A DNA stretch of 64,000 bases from Kribbella flavida DSM 17836 (GCF_000024345.1 NC_013729.1:6634001-6698000); one strand, 5' to 3'; counted from the first letter of the stretch, positions 40,537 through 49,631 are shown. The notes: a model not told the origin generated them from the sequence alone. Program-made: numbers and translations.

Positions 40537-41784
40537 TTACTGGTCGGCGAGCTCGGCGAGGCGGTGGTGCAGGAAGGTGCGTTCGGCGGTGTTGGTGGTG
40601 AGGGCCAGCGCTGACTCGTACGCCGCAGCTGCTTCCGCCGGGCGGTTCAGCCGGTGGAGCAGGTTCGCCCGGATGGCGTGGAAAAGGTAGTAGTTGTCCA
40701 GGTCCAGGGCGTCGACCAGTTCGAGCGCCTCGGCGGGGTCTCGCAACTCGGCGACGGCCACAGCCCGGTTGAGGGCGACCACCGGGCTCGCGGTCAGGGC
40801 TATCAGGTGGTCGTAGAGCTGGACGATCTGACCCCAGTCGGTCTCGGCTGCGGTGGCGGCGTCGCTGTGCACGGCGTTGATCGCCGCCTGCAGCTGGTAC
40901 GGACCTGGTTGGTCGCGGCGCAGACAGCGGCGTACGAGCTGCTGGCCTTCGGCGACGAGCTGCTGGTCCCAGCGGCTGCGGTCCTGCTCCGGCAGTGGAA
41001 CCAGCAAGCCGTCAGCCGTCGTGCGGGCGGCCCGGCGGGACTCCTGCAGCAGCATCAGCGCGAGCAGGCCGACCGCCTCCGGCTCGTCCGGCATCAGCTC
41101 GACCAGGAGTCGCCCGAGTCGGATGGCCTCCGCGCACAAATCGGTGCGGATCAGCTCGTCGCCGGACGACGCGGCGTACCCCTCGTTGAAGACCAGGTAC
41201 ACGACGGCCAGTACGCCGCGGACCCGCTCAGGCAGGTCCGCCTCGTACGGCACCCGGTACGGGATGCCCGCGGTCCGGATCTTGGTCTTCGCCCGGACCA
41301 GCCGCTGCGCCATCGTCGGCTCCGGCACCAGGAACGCCCGGGCGATCTCGGCCGTGCTCAGCCCGCCCAGCAGCCGCAAGGTGAGCGCGACCCGGACGTT
41401 CAGCGCGAGGGCGGGGTGGCAGCAGGTGAAGATCAGCCGCAGCCGGTCGTCCCGCACGGGTCCCTCCTCCACTGGTTCGTCCTGAGCGTGCAGCAGCGCC
41501 GCCTGGGCGTGCTTGTCCTCCCGCGCGGCCTCCCGCCGGAGCCGGTCGATCGCCCGGTTGCGGGCGGTGGTGATGATCCAGCCGGCCGGGCTCGGCGGCA
41601 GCCGCCCCAGCTCGGGCCAGCGGACGACGGCCGCCACGAACGCCTCCTGCACGGCGTCCTCGGCGATGTCCAGATCGCCGAAGGCACGGGCCAGCACCGC
41701 CACGGCCCGGCCGTGCTCACGCCGGAAGACCGCCGCGACGTCAGCGGCCGAGACGGCCGCGGGCGTGCTGCTGTCAGCCGGCAA
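40537..41784 (-). CDS. ECF42-type RNA polymerase sigma factor with C-terminal extension
   Basis: 415 residues. Sigma2 region (AVAVLARAFGDLDIAEDAVQEAFVAA), sigma4 (LRLLGGLSTAEIARAFLVPEPTMAQRLVRAK), then a large TPR-like C-terminal domain (DUF6596: ADLPERVRGVLAVVYLVFNEGY, VVALNRAVAVAELRDPAEAL). The ECF42 group is usually encoded beside a DGPF/YCII protein, as here, with an 11-base overlap. In Streptomyces the C-terminal domain is needed for activity. No anti-sigma factor is seen. Confidence 0.92.
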   Translation of the reverse strand: MPADSSTPAAVSAADVAAVFRREHGRAVAVLARAFGDLDIAEDAVQEAFVAAVVRWPELGRLPPSPAGWIITTARNRAIDRLRREAAREDKHAQAALLHAQDEPVEEGPVRDDRLRLIFTCCHPALALNVRVALTLRLLGGLSTAEIARAFLVPEPTMAQRLVRAKTKIRTAGIPYRVPYEADLPERVRGVLAVVYLVFNEGYAASSGDELIRTDLCAEAIRLGRLLVELMPDEPEAVGLLALMLLQESRRAARTTADGLLVPLPEQDRSRWDQQLVAEGQQLVRRCLRRDQPGPYQLQAAINAVHSDAATAAETDWGQIVQLYDHLIALTASPVVALNRAVAVAELRDPAEALELVDALDLDNYYLFHAIRANLLHRLNRPAEAAAAYESALALTTNTAERTFLHHRLAELADQ

Positions 41785-42118
41785 AGGGCCGGACCTCCAC
41801 CGGCAGCGCGACCAGGATCTCGGCCAGCCGGCGCGCCCAGGACAACGCCTGGTCCAGGTCGTCGACCTCGATCACCGTGAAGCCGCCGAGGTGCTCCTTG
41901 CCCTCGGTGAACGGCCCGTCCGTCACCAGCAGCTCGTCCCCCTGCCGCCGCAGGACGGTGGACGACTCCGGCGGGTGCAGGCCGGCGCTGAAGACCCAGG
42001 CCCCGGCCGCGCGCAGGTCGTCGTTCCAGGCGGCCAGCTCCTTGATCACCGGCGCCAGGAACTCGTCGTCCGGCACCGGTCCGTCCGGCTGGTAGATGCT
42101 GAGCAGGTACTGCGTCAT
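41774..42118 (-). CDS. DGPF/YCII-domain protein
   Basis: 114 residues with the signature VTDGPFTEGKEHLGGFTVIEVDD. GGAGG sits immediately before ATG 42118; the ATG four codons upstream is rejected. It is encoded just ahead of the ECF42 sigma factor and overlaps its start, the typical pair. The protein may modulate sigma activity; its ligand is unknown. Confidence 0.92.
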   Translation of the reverse strand: MTQYLLSIYQPDGPVPDDEFLAPVIKELAAWNDDLRAAGAWVFSAGLHPPESSTVLRRQGDELLVTDGPFTEGKEHLGGFTVIEVDDLDQALSWARRLAEILVALPVEVRPFAG

Positions 42119-42163
42119 CCCGACCTCCAAGAGCGAGTGCTGTCACCCACTACACGAACGGGC

Positions 42164-43441
42164 TCAGCCCGGATCGACAGGTAGCGACACCACCACCGTC
42201 AGCCCGCCGCCGTCCCGCGGCGTCGCCTGCACCGTTCCGTCATGAGCTTCCGCCACCGACCGGACGATCGACAACCCCAGCCCGGCCCCCTTCGCCCCGA
42301 CCAACCGATCCTCTCCCAGCCGCCGGAACGGCTTGAACAGCCCCTCCACCTCGTACGGCGGAACGTCCGGCCCGGTGTTCTCCACCTCCACCTCGACCCG
42401 GTCGCCGGCGCCGGCCCGGCTGGTCACCCGCACCCAGCCGCCGCCAGCGACGTTGTGCCGTACGGCGTTCTCGACCAGGTTGTGCACGAGCCGCTCCAGC
42501 AGCAGCGCGTCACCGATGGCCGGCGCGTCCCCCGCCTCCGCCGTCACCCGTACGCCGGCCGCGCTCGCCTCATCGGCGAGCTGGGCGACGACATGGGTGA
42601 TCACGTCGGCCAGGTTCACCGGGTAGACGGCGGTGAGCACCTTCTCCGAGTCAGCGAGCACCAGCAGCCCGCTGATCAACTGCTCGTGCCGCGCGTTGAT
42701 CTCCAGCAAGCTCTCGCCGAGCTGCTGCACGTCCGGCGACGCGGTCTTGCGGTGCATGGCGATCTCGACCAGCGCCCGGCCGAGCGTGAGCGGTGTGCGC
42801 AGCTCGTGCGAGGCGTTGGCGACGAACCGGCGCTGACCGTCGAACGAGTGGTCCAGCCGCTCGACCATCGTGTCGAACGCGTCGGCCAGGTTCTTCACCT
42901 CGTCGTCCGGGCCGTCCAGCGCGATCCGCTCGTGCAGCCCGCGCCCGGCCGCAGGTGCGGCGGCGATCCGGCGAGCGGTGTCGGTGACCCGGTGCAGCGG
43001 CGCCAGGACCCGGCCCGCGACGAGCCAGCCGAAGCCGGCCGCGAGACCACCGACCAGCACCAGCGCGATGCCGCCCTGGACCAGCAGGGACTTGGTCGCC
43101 GCCGCCTCCACGGTCCGGCGCTGGTCCTCCAAGACCTGCTCGGCGGCGGGGCCGGTCAGCACGTCGCCGTTCTGGTTGAGCACGACCACCGGGTTGGGCG
43201 GCCCGCTCCGCTGGGTCTTCGGCGCCGCGGTCGCCCCAGGTGTCGGGGGCGAGCCGGGCGGCGCGGCGGTCGGCGGTGCCTGCCACGTGCCCCGGACGAG
43301 CACTCGCTGCTCCCTGCCGAGCTGCTGGCTGAACAGGGCGTACGTGACACCGAGCAGCAGCACCCCGGCGACCATGAACAGCCCGCCGTAGATCAGTGTC
43401 AGCCGGGCCCTGAGCGTCAGCTTCCGCGTGAGCCGCCTCAT
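42164..43441 (-). CDS. sensor histidine kinase
   Basis: 425 residues. An N-terminal helix (LTLIYGGLFMVAGVLLLGVTY), a roughly 100-residue extracytoplasmic Pro/Thr-rich sensor loop (PPTAAPPGSPPTPGATAAP), a second helix (GGIALVLVGGLAAGFGWLV), HAMP linker, the phosphoacceptor NASHELRTPLTLGRAL, N box LVENAVRHN and G box LVGAKGAGLGLSIV. Its ATG overlaps the response-regulator stop. It lies beside an ABC exporter operon that it probably controls. Confidence 0.93.
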   Translation of the reverse strand: MRRLTRKLTLRARLTLIYGGLFMVAGVLLLGVTYALFSQQLGREQRVLVRGTWQAPPTAAPPGSPPTPGATAAPKTQRSGPPNPVVVLNQNGDVLTGPAAEQVLEDQRRTVEAAATKSLLVQGGIALVLVGGLAAGFGWLVAGRVLAPLHRVTDTARRIAAAPAAGRGLHERIALDGPDDEVKNLADAFDTMVERLDHSFDGQRRFVANASHELRTPLTLGRALVEIAMHRKTASPDVQQLGESLLEINARHEQLISGLLVLADSEKVLTAVYPVNLADVITHVVAQLADEASAAGVRVTAEAGDAPAIGDALLLERLVHNLVENAVRHNVAGGGWVRVTSRAGAGDRVEVEVENTGPDVPPYEVEGLFKPFRRLGEDRLVGAKGAGLGLSIVRSVAEAHDGTVQATPRDGGGLTVVVSLPVDPG

Positions 43442-44100
43442 GCGATCCGGTACCCGACGCCGGTGACGGTGTCGACCAGGCCCGGCTCGCCCAGCTTCCG
43501 GCGCAGCTTGAGAATGGTCAGCCGGACCGCTCCGGTGAACGGGTCCACGTGCTCGTCCCACGCCTTCTCCAGCAACTGCTCCGCCGACACGGTCGCTCCG
43601 TCCGCTCTCAGCAGCTCGGCCAGGACGGCGAACTCCTTCTTCGACAGCGGCACGTACCGCCCGTCCCGGAACACCTCGTGCCGCGCGGGATCCAGCGTCA
43701 GCCCGGCACGCCGCAGCACCGGCGGATCGGCGGGGCGGCTGCGCCGGCCGAGAGCCAGCACCCGGGCGGCCAGCTCCGCGAAGGCGAACGGCTTGGTCAG
43801 GTAGTCGTCGGCGCCCAGCTCGAGCCCTTCGACCCGGTCGGTGACCGCCGCCGCGGCGGTCAGCATCAGCACCCGGGTGGGCGACCCGGACTCCACCAGC
43901 CGGCGGCACACCTCGTCGCCGTGCACGACGGGCAGGTCCCGGTCCAGCACCACCACGTCGTACTCGTTGACGTCCAGGCGCTCCAGCGCCGCGGCGCCGT
44001 GCTCGGCGACGTCGACCGCATGGGTCTGGTCCCGGAGCCACTCGGCGATCGCTGCCGCCAGCAACGGTTCGTCCTCGACCACCAGCACCCGCACGCCCAC
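43438..44100 (-). CDS. OmpR/PhoB-family response regulator
   Basis: 220 residues. The receiver domain has the acidic pair VVEDE, phosphoacceptor Asp53 in VVVLDRDLP, Thr in LMLTAAA and Lys in DYLTKPFAF; the C-terminal winged helix has TILKLRRKLGEPGLVDTVTGVGYRIA. Four-base overlap with the kinase. It is divergent from the lipoprotein/ABC operon, with a large palindrome of 11-base repeats in between, the expected binding site. Confidence 0.94.
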   Translation of the reverse strand: MGVRVLVVEDEPLLAAAIAEWLRDQTHAVDVAEHGAAALERLDVNEYDVVVLDRDLPVVHGDEVCRRLVESGSPTRVLMLTAAAAVTDRVEGLELGADDYLTKPFAFAELAARVLALGRRSRPADPPVLRRAGLTLDPARHEVFRDGRYVPLSKKEFAVLAELLRADGATVSAEQLLEKAWDEHVDPFTGAVRLTILKLRRKLGEPGLVDTVTGVGYRIA

Positions 44101-44138
44101 CGCCTTCCGCCGTTGGACCCATCATCGCCGACCGCGGT

Positions 44139-44180
44139 GTTTCCGTGCTGTTTGCGATCGGCGAAACGGCACGGAAACGG
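44139..44180. promoter_or_regulatory. two-component operator: palindrome of 11-base direct repeats
   Basis: GTTTCCGTGC-T-GTTT, ten bases, AAAC-G-GCACGGAAAC (44139-44178) is a near-perfect inverted repeat. Each arm is also a direct repeat at 11-base spacing: GTTTCC/GTTTGC (44139, 44150) on the left and AAACGG twice (44164, 44175) on the right. OmpR-type regulators bind direct repeats of this spacing. It lies midway between the regulator start (44100) and the lipoprotein start (44228). Confidence 0.72.
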
Positions 44181-44227
44181 CCGGCTGGCTTGGCTGGGAC
44201 GAAACCGAACCCGTTCGAGGAGACACC

Positions 44228-44749
44228 ATGAGACGACAGTCCTTGCTGGCCGCGATCGCCCTGACGGCCGCCCTGGCGCTGACCGGCTGCGGCGCCGAGC
44301 CCGAGGCCGAGGGGGTCGCCTCGGGCGGCACGGCGCAGCCGGAGGCGAGCACCGGTGGCGGCGACGCCGCGGTGGAGAACCTGAGCCAGGACGAGAAGGG
44401 CGTCAAGTTCGCCCAGTGCCTGCGGGAGAACGGGCTGGACGTGAAGGACCCGGAACCGGGCAAGGGCGTGATGCTCAAGTTCGGGCCGGAGTCCGGGATG
44501 AGCCGCGAGAAGGTGGAGCAGGCGATGGAGGCGTGCCGCAAGTACAACCCGCAGGCGGACAGCAAGCCGAACCCGGAGCAGGAGGCCAACGGCCGCAAGT
44601 ACGCCGAGTGCATGCGCGCGAACGGCGTGGAGAAGTTCCCAGACCCCAAGCCCGGGCAGCGCGGCATCCAGATCGACAAGGAGACCGGCAGCGATCCGGA
44701 CCTGGACAAGGCGCAGGCTGCCTGCCAGAGCATCCTGGCAGGCCGGTGA
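44228..44749 (+). CDS. lipoprotein with duplicated CxRxNG motif
   Basis: 173 residues. The signal peptide ends in a lipobox LTGC (about residues 18-21). The mature protein has two similar halves: KFAQCLRENGLDVKDPEPGK and KYAECMRANGVEKFPDPKPG, each followed by a further cysteine (EACRK, QAACQS), suggesting an internal duplication with two disulfides. I know similar lipoproteins beside efflux operons in actinobacteria. Overlaps the next gene (TGATG). Likely a substrate-binding or sensing partner of the exporter. Confidence 0.85.
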   Translation: MRRQSLLAAIALTAALALTGCGAEPEAEGVASGGTAQPEASTGGGDAAVENLSQDEKGVKFAQCLRENGLDVKDPEPGKGVMLKFGPESGMSREKVEQAMEACRKYNPQADSKPNPEQEANGRKYAECMRANGVEKFPDPKPGQRGIQIDKETGSDPDLDKAQAACQSILAGR

Positions 44750-45816
44750 TGCCCCGTCGCCGTCGCGGCAGAACCGCTCTGACCGCCATGGCCCTCCTGG
44801 CCGCGGGTGGAGTGCTCACTGCCCTTTTGCTCACCCGTACGGACAACAGCGAGGCGACGGACCAGTCCGGTCCGGCCGCTCTGGTTAACACCGCGAAGGT
44901 CACGCAGCAGACGCTGAAGGACACCGAGGACGCCGACGGCGAGCTGGGCTACGGCACCACCAGCAAAGCCTCCAGCCGCAGCCCTGGGACCGTCACCGGA
45001 CTGCCCGAGAGCGGTCAGCAGTTCCACCGCGGGCAGACGTTGTACTCGATCGACAACAAGCCGACCACGTTGATGTACGGCGCACTGCCGGCGTACCGGC
45101 GGCTCACCTCCGGCAGTGAGGGGCCCGACGTGCTCCAGCTCGAGCAGAACCTCCAGGCGCTCGGGTACGACGGGTTCACGGCGGACGACGAGTACACCTT
45201 GTACACCGCCGAAGCCGTTGAGCAGTGGCAGGAGGATCGCGGTCTGGCCGAGACCGGCAGCGTCGAGCTGGGACAGGTGCTCTTTGCGGCCGGCGCCGTC
45301 CGGGTGGAGAGCGTGCAGGCCCAGGAAGGCGCCCAGATCGGCCCGGGACAGCCGGTGCTCAGCTACAGCGGCACGAAGAAGGCCGTCACCGTCAAGCTCG
45401 AGGCGGCCGACCTGCGGCTGGCCAAGAAGGGCGCAGCGGTGGACGTCACCCTGCCCGACGACAGCACGGTCAAGGGCCGGGTGGAGAAGGTGTCGACCCA
45501 GGCCGTGCCGGCGTCCGGTCAGGAGGAGGCAACCACCGAGCTCGAGGTCATCGTTGCCATCGACAATCAGAAGGCGCTGGCGAGCTACCCGACCGCCTCC
45601 GTCGACGTGAGCTTCACTGCGTCCGAGCGCAAAAACGTGCTGACCGTGCCGGTCGCCGCGCTGCTCGCGCTCAGCGAGGGCGGCTTCGGCGTCGAGGTCA
45701 GTGACGACACCGGGACGAAGTACGTGCCGGTGAAGACCGGGCTGTTCGCCGGCGGCCGGGTGGAGATCTCCGGCCCGGGAATCAAGGCCGGCCTCGCGGT
45801 GGGGGTGCCGAAGTGA
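44749..45816 (+). CDS. peptidoglycan-binding, HlyD-like efflux adaptor
   Basis: 355 residues. An N-terminal membrane anchor (GRTALTAMALLAAGGVLTALLL), a PG_binding_1 domain (GPDVLQLEQNLQALGYDGF then YTLYTAEAVEQWQEDRGL) and a C-terminal lipoyl/beta-barrel part as in MacA/HlyD adaptors (VQAQEGAQIGPGQPVLSYS, VTVPVAALLALSEGG). It would link an inner-membrane exporter to the cell wall. Translationally coupled to lipoprotein and ATPase genes. Confidence 0.85.
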   Translation: MPRRRRGRTALTAMALLAAGGVLTALLLTRTDNSEATDQSGPAALVNTAKVTQQTLKDTEDADGELGYGTTSKASSRSPGTVTGLPESGQQFHRGQTLYSIDNKPTTLMYGALPAYRRLTSGSEGPDVLQLEQNLQALGYDGFTADDEYTLYTAEAVEQWQEDRGLAETGSVELGQVLFAAGAVRVESVQAQEGAQIGPGQPVLSYSGTKKAVTVKLEAADLRLAKKGAAVDVTLPDDSTVKGRVEKVSTQAVPASGQEEATTELEVIVAIDNQKALASYPTASVDVSFTASERKNVLTVPVAALLALSEGGFGVEVSDDTGTKYVPVKTGLFAGGRVEISGPGIKAGLAVGVPK

Positions 45817-46475
45817 TTGAGCTGACCGACGTGACGAAGGTGTACGCCGGTGGGGTGACGGCGCTCGGCGGAGTGTCGCTGCGCATCTGCCAGGGCGAAC
45901 TGGTCGCCATCGTGGGGCCCTCCGGGTCCGGCAAGTCGACGATGCTGAACGTGCTCGGCACGCTGGACCGGCCGAGTTCGGGCAGCGTCCGGATCGACAC
46001 CTACGACGTGGCGAAGCTGTCCGACGCCGGCTTGTCGGCGCTGCGGGCGAGCCGGATCGGGTTCGTCTTCCAGCAGTTCCACCTGGCCTCCGGCGTCCGG
46101 GCCGTCGACAACGTCGCCGACGGCCTGCTGTACTCCGGCCTGCGGGCGGCGCAGCGGCGCAAACGGGCCGCGGCGGCGCTGGAGCGGGTCGGGCTGGCCC
46201 ATCGGCTGGACCACGAGCCGCACGAACTGTCCGGCGGTGAACGCCAGCGCGTCGCCGTCGCCCGGGCGGTCGCCGGCGAGCCCGCGGTCCTGCTCGCGGA
46301 CGAACCCACCGGCGCCCTCGACTCCCGGTCCGGCGCCGGGGTCATGCAGCTGTTCCGGGACCTGAACGCCGCCGGCACCACCGTCGTCGTCATCACCCAC
46401 GACCGCGACATCGCCGCCTCGCTGCCCCGGCAGATCCACCTGCGCGACGGTCGCATCACCGCCGAGGTGGCCTGA
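45813..46475 (+). CDS. ABC transporter ATP-binding protein (MacB/LolD-like)
   Basis: 220 residues. Walker A GPSGSGKSTM, Q-loop FVFQQFHL, signature LSGGERQRVAVARA, Walker B VLLADEPTGALD and the H-switch VITHD are all seen. Overlaps the adaptor by GTGA and the permease by TGATG. The MacB-type ATPase powers the neighbouring FtsX-like permease. Confidence 0.95.
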   Translation: MIELTDVTKVYAGGVTALGGVSLRICQGELVAIVGPSGSGKSTMLNVLGTLDRPSSGSVRIDTYDVAKLSDAGLSALRASRIGFVFQQFHLASGVRAVDNVADGLLYSGLRAAQRRKRAAAALERVGLAHRLDHEPHELSGGERQRVAVARAVAGEPAVLLADEPTGALDSRSGAGVMQLFRDLNAAGTTVVVITHDRDIAASLPRQIHLRDGRITAEVA

Positions 46476-47689
46476 TGCCCCGGCGGAGGAACGACGGGCT
46501 GAGACCGGCCAAGCTGTGGCCCGGTGACGTGGTCAAGGTGGGGGCGGTCGGGTTGCGGACCCGGCCGATGCGGGCGTTCCTGTCCGCGCTGGGCATCGCG
46601 ATCGGGATCGCCGCGATGGTGGCGGTGGTCGGCATCTCCTCGTCGTCGCGGGCCGAGCTGGACGCGACGCTCGATGCCCTCGGCACCAACCTGCTGACGG
46701 TCCAGCCGGGCACCCGGCTGACCGGCGAGGAGGCCGAGCTGCCGCTGGCGGCCGAGTCGATGGTCGAGCGGATCGGCCCGGTCCAGGCGCAGTCCGCGAT
46801 CGGCCGGGTCGACGACGCGAACGTCTACCGCAGCGACAAGATCCCGGAGGTGGAGACCAACGGCATCGTGCCGTACGCGGCCCGGACCGACCTGCTGGAC
46901 ACCATCGGCGGCACCGTCCGCAGCGGTCGGTGGCTCGACGCGGCGACCGGCACCTACCCGGCGGCCGTGCTGGGCGCGAGTGCGGCCGAACGCCTCGGGA
47001 TCAGCCGCGCCGGCCCGGACGTCCAGGTGCTGATCGGCGACGAGTGGTTCACCGTGCTCGGCATCCTGGCCCCGGCCGCGCTGGCGCCCGAGCTGGACGC
47101 GGCCGTGCTGATCGGGTGGCCCGCGGCCAGTACGACGCTCGGCTTCGACGGGCACCCGACCAAGATCTACACCCGTTCGGCCGACCGCCAGGTCGAGTCG
47201 GTCCGCACCGTGCTGGGGCCGACCGCCAACCCGGAGGCGCCGAACGAGGTCGAGGTGTCGCGCCCGTCCGACGCACTGGCCGCCCAGCAGGCCGCGGGCG
47301 AGGCCTTCACCGGTCTGCTGCTGGGACTCGGCGCGGTCGCCCTGCTGGTCGGCGGGGTCGGCGTCGCCAACATCATGGTGATCTCCGTGCTCGAACGCCG
47401 CGCGGAGATCGGTCTGCGGCGCTCGCTCGGAGCCACCAGGGGCCAGATCCGGACGCAGTTCCTGACCGAGTCGCTGCTGCTGTCGGCTCTCGGCGGACTC
47501 GGCGGAGCCGCCTTGGGCAGTGCGGTGACCGCCGGCTACGCGGCGTACCAGGGCTGGCTGACGGTCATCCCGCTCTGGGCGGTCGCCGGCGGTTTCGGGG
47601 CGACGCTGGTGATCGGTGGAGTCGCCGGACTCTATCCGGCGATCCGGGCCTCACGGCTCTCCCCGACCGAGGCGCTGGCCACGCCGTAG
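46475..47689 (+). CDS. ABC transporter permease (MacB/FtsX family)
   Basis: 404 residues: one N-terminal helix (AFLSALGIAIGIAAMVAVVGI), a large extracytoplasmic domain, then three C-terminal helices (GLLLGLGAVALLVGGVGVANIMVI with the FtsX motif, LLSALGGLGGAALGSAVTAGY, IPLWAVAGGFGATLVIGGVAGL) ending PAIRASRLSPTEAL. MacB mechanotransmission exporters push peptides, antibiotics or lipids from the outer leaflet. Probably regulated by the divergent two-component system. Substrate unknown. Confidence 0.92.
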   Translation: MPRRRNDGLRPAKLWPGDVVKVGAVGLRTRPMRAFLSALGIAIGIAAMVAVVGISSSSRAELDATLDALGTNLLTVQPGTRLTGEEAELPLAAESMVERIGPVQAQSAIGRVDDANVYRSDKIPEVETNGIVPYAARTDLLDTIGGTVRSGRWLDAATGTYPAAVLGASAAERLGISRAGPDVQVLIGDEWFTVLGILAPAALAPELDAAVLIGWPAASTTLGFDGHPTKIYTRSADRQVESVRTVLGPTANPEAPNEVEVSRPSDALAAQQAAGEAFTGLLLGLGAVALLVGGVGVANIMVISVLERRAEIGLRRSLGATRGQIRTQFLTESLLLSALGGLGGAALGSAVTAGYAAYQGWLTVIPLWAVAGGFGATLVIGGVAGLYPAIRASRLSPTEALATP

Positions 47690-47709
47690 GCGGGCCTGGG
47701 ACCAAGGTC

Positions 47710-48660
47710 CTAGTGGAAGACGACGACGCCGATGCCGGTGAGTGCGAGCTGGATCAGCGCCACCGGCACCAGGCCCTGCCAGGCCAGCTTCTGCAACTGG
47801 TCCGCCCGCAGCCGCGGGAACGCGACCCGGACCCAGATCACCAGGAAGGACACCGCCGCGATCTTCAGCACCGACCAGATCCAGCCGATCGAGTCCGGGC
47901 CCGGGCCGCTCCAGCCGCCGAGGAACAGCACGGTGACCAGACCGGCCAGCACCACGATGCCGGCGTACTCGGCGAGCAGGAACAGGGCGAAGCGCAGTCC
48001 GGTGTACTCCGTGTAGGGGCCGAAGATGACCTCCGAGTCGGCCACCGGCATGTCGAACGGCGGCCGCTGCAGCTCGGCCAGCCCGGCGATGAAGAAGACC
48101 ACCAGGGCGGGCAGCTGCCAGAGCAGCCACCACGGGTTCCACTGGTCGACGATGCCGGTCAGGCTCAGCGTCCCGGCCGCGACGGCGACGCTGGCCGCCG
48201 ACAGCACGAACGGCAGCTCGTAGCTCATCAGCTGGGCGGCGACCCGCAGGCCACCGAGCAGGCTGTACTTGTTGCCACTGGCCCAGCCGGCCATCAGCGA
48301 GCCGAGCACTCCGACGCTCATCACCGCGAGCACGAAGAACAGGCCCGAGTCGAGGTGGGCGCCGACCAGTGCCGGCGAGAGCGGGATCGCGGCCATCGCG
48401 GCCATGTAGGGCAGGATCGCGACCACCGGCGCCCACTCGAACACCCGCTTGTCCGCCGCGGCCGGGGTGACGCTCTCCTTCTGGACGAACTTCACACCGT
48501 CGGCGACCAGCTGCGCCCAGCCGTGAAAGCCCCCGGCGTACATCGGGCCGAGCCGGGACTGCATGTGCGCCATCACCTTGTGCTCGGCCTGGCCGACCAC
48601 CAGCGGCGCGACCAGGAACGCGACCAGCACGCCGGCGACCCGCAGTACGAACTCGACCAT
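47710..48660 (-). CDS. nuoH: NADH-quinone oxidoreductase subunit H
   Basis: 316 residues, eight helices, with the ND1 signatures RLGPMYAGGFHGWAQLVADG, ELPFVLSAASVAV, RPPFDMPVADSEVIFGPYTEY, the last lining the quinone chamber with conserved charged residues. In most genomes nuoH lies between nuoG/D and nuoI; here its neighbours are an ABC permease (convergent, 20 bases) and an NmrA-like gene (divergent). Slightly short, with no C-terminal hydrophilic tail. Confidence 0.95.
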   Translation of the reverse strand: MVEFVLRVAGVLVAFLVAPLVVGQAEHKVMAHMQSRLGPMYAGGFHGWAQLVADGVKFVQKESVTPAAADKRVFEWAPVVAILPYMAAMAAIPLSPALVGAHLDSGLFFVLAVMSVGVLGSLMAGWASGNKYSLLGGLRVAAQLMSYELPFVLSAASVAVAAGTLSLTGIVDQWNPWWLLWQLPALVVFFIAGLAELQRPPFDMPVADSEVIFGPYTEYTGLRFALFLLAEYAGIVVLAGLVTVLFLGGWSGPGPDSIGWIWSVLKIAAVSFLVIWVRVAFPRLRADQLQKLAWQGLVPVALIQLALTGIGVVVFH

Positions 48661-48740
48661 GTGCGCACCCTATCGAGTCCGGCTTGACCTCAACCACCGT
48701 TCAGGTCGAAGGCTGGGGGCCATCAAGCGAAGGAGTGGAC

Positions 48741-49604
48741 ATGATTCTGGTCACCGGAGCCACCGGGAAGGTGGGACGCAACGTCGTCGCCGGGCTGCTG
48801 GCGGCAGGCGCCGAAGTACGGGCACTGGTCCGGCAGCCGATGCCGGCGGGGCTGCCCGACGGCGTGGAACCGGTCGTCGGCGACCTCACCGACCCGGAGG
48901 CGGTCCGCAAGGCCGCTGCGGGTACGGAGGCGGCGTTCCTGCTCTGGCCGTCGTACAGCGCTGACGGGGCGGCACCGGTCGTCGCGGCGCTGACCGAGCA
49001 GGTGCCGCGGGTTGTGTACCTGTCGGCGATGAACGTGGACGACTCGCAGCCGGCGGAGCTGAACGGAGTCTGGGGCGAGGTCGAGCAGCTGCTGGTGGAG
49101 TCCGGCGCCGACTGGACGTTTCTGCGGCCGGGTGGGTTCGCGGCGAACACGCTGGAGTGGGCGGCGGAGATCCGCTCCGGGACCGTGGTCACGATGCCGT
49201 CGCCGCGGGCGGGGCGGTCGTTGATCCACGAGCGGGACATCGCCGACGTCGCGGTGCTCGCGTTGCTGGACGAGGCGCACAGCGGCAAGAAGTACGTGCT
49301 GACCGGGCCGCGGGTGCTGACGCAGGAGGAGCAGATCGCGGCGATCGGCGCGGCGCTCGGCAAGGAGCTCCGCGTGCAGGAGCAGTCGACCGAGCAGGCG
49401 CGGCAGGCGATGTCCGCGGCCGGTGCGGACCCGGCGTTCGTCGACTCGGCGATCCAGTACTGGGAGTCGCTGGTCGAAAACCCGGAACCCGTCGTCACGA
49501 CGTACACCGAACTCACCGGCCGCCCGGGCCGAACCTACGAAGCGTGGGTCCGCGAGCACCTCGACGCGTTCCGCGTGCGTCGACGGGCACGTGACCTGGG
49601 TTGA
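48741..49604 (+). CDS. NmrA-like NAD(P)-binding protein
   Basis: 287 residues. The N-terminal Rossmann motif is ILVTGATGKVGRNVVAGLL; the rest (EVRALVRQPMP, VVYLSAMNVDD, ADWTFLRPGGFAANTLEW) matches the atypical SDR/NmrA family without the usual catalytic YxxxK. These sense or reduce small molecules. AGGAG at 48731 picks ATG 48741. It stands between nuoH and the toxin-antitoxin pair and overlaps the antitoxin operator at its stop. Confidence 0.88.
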   Translation: MILVTGATGKVGRNVVAGLLAAGAEVRALVRQPMPAGLPDGVEPVVGDLTDPEAVRKAAAGTEAAFLLWPSYSADGAAPVVAALTEQVPRVVYLSAMNVDDSQPAELNGVWGEVEQLLVESGADWTFLRPGGFAANTLEWAAEIRSGTVVTMPSPRAGRSLIHERDIADVAVLALLDEAHSGKKYVLTGPRVLTQEEQIAAIGAALGKELRVQEQSTEQARQAMSAAGADPAFVDSAIQYWESLVENPEPVVTTYTELTGRPGRTYEAWVREHLDAFRVRRRARDLG

Positions 49605-49620
49605 TATCGTGGGATATCAA
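49601..49620. promoter_or_regulatory. VapBC operator
   Basis: TTGATATC, GTGG, GATATCAA: perfect 8-base inverted repeats directly before the antitoxin gene. It contains the TGA stop of the NmrA gene (49602-49604). Typical position for autoregulation by a VapBC complex. Confidence 0.78.
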
Positions 49621-49631
49621 GGAGGTCCACC

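Noticed and set aside
48684..48740. Longer start for the NmrA-like gene
   Set aside because: The extra 19 residues lie before the Rossmann motif and before the AGGAG site; ATG 48741 fits both.
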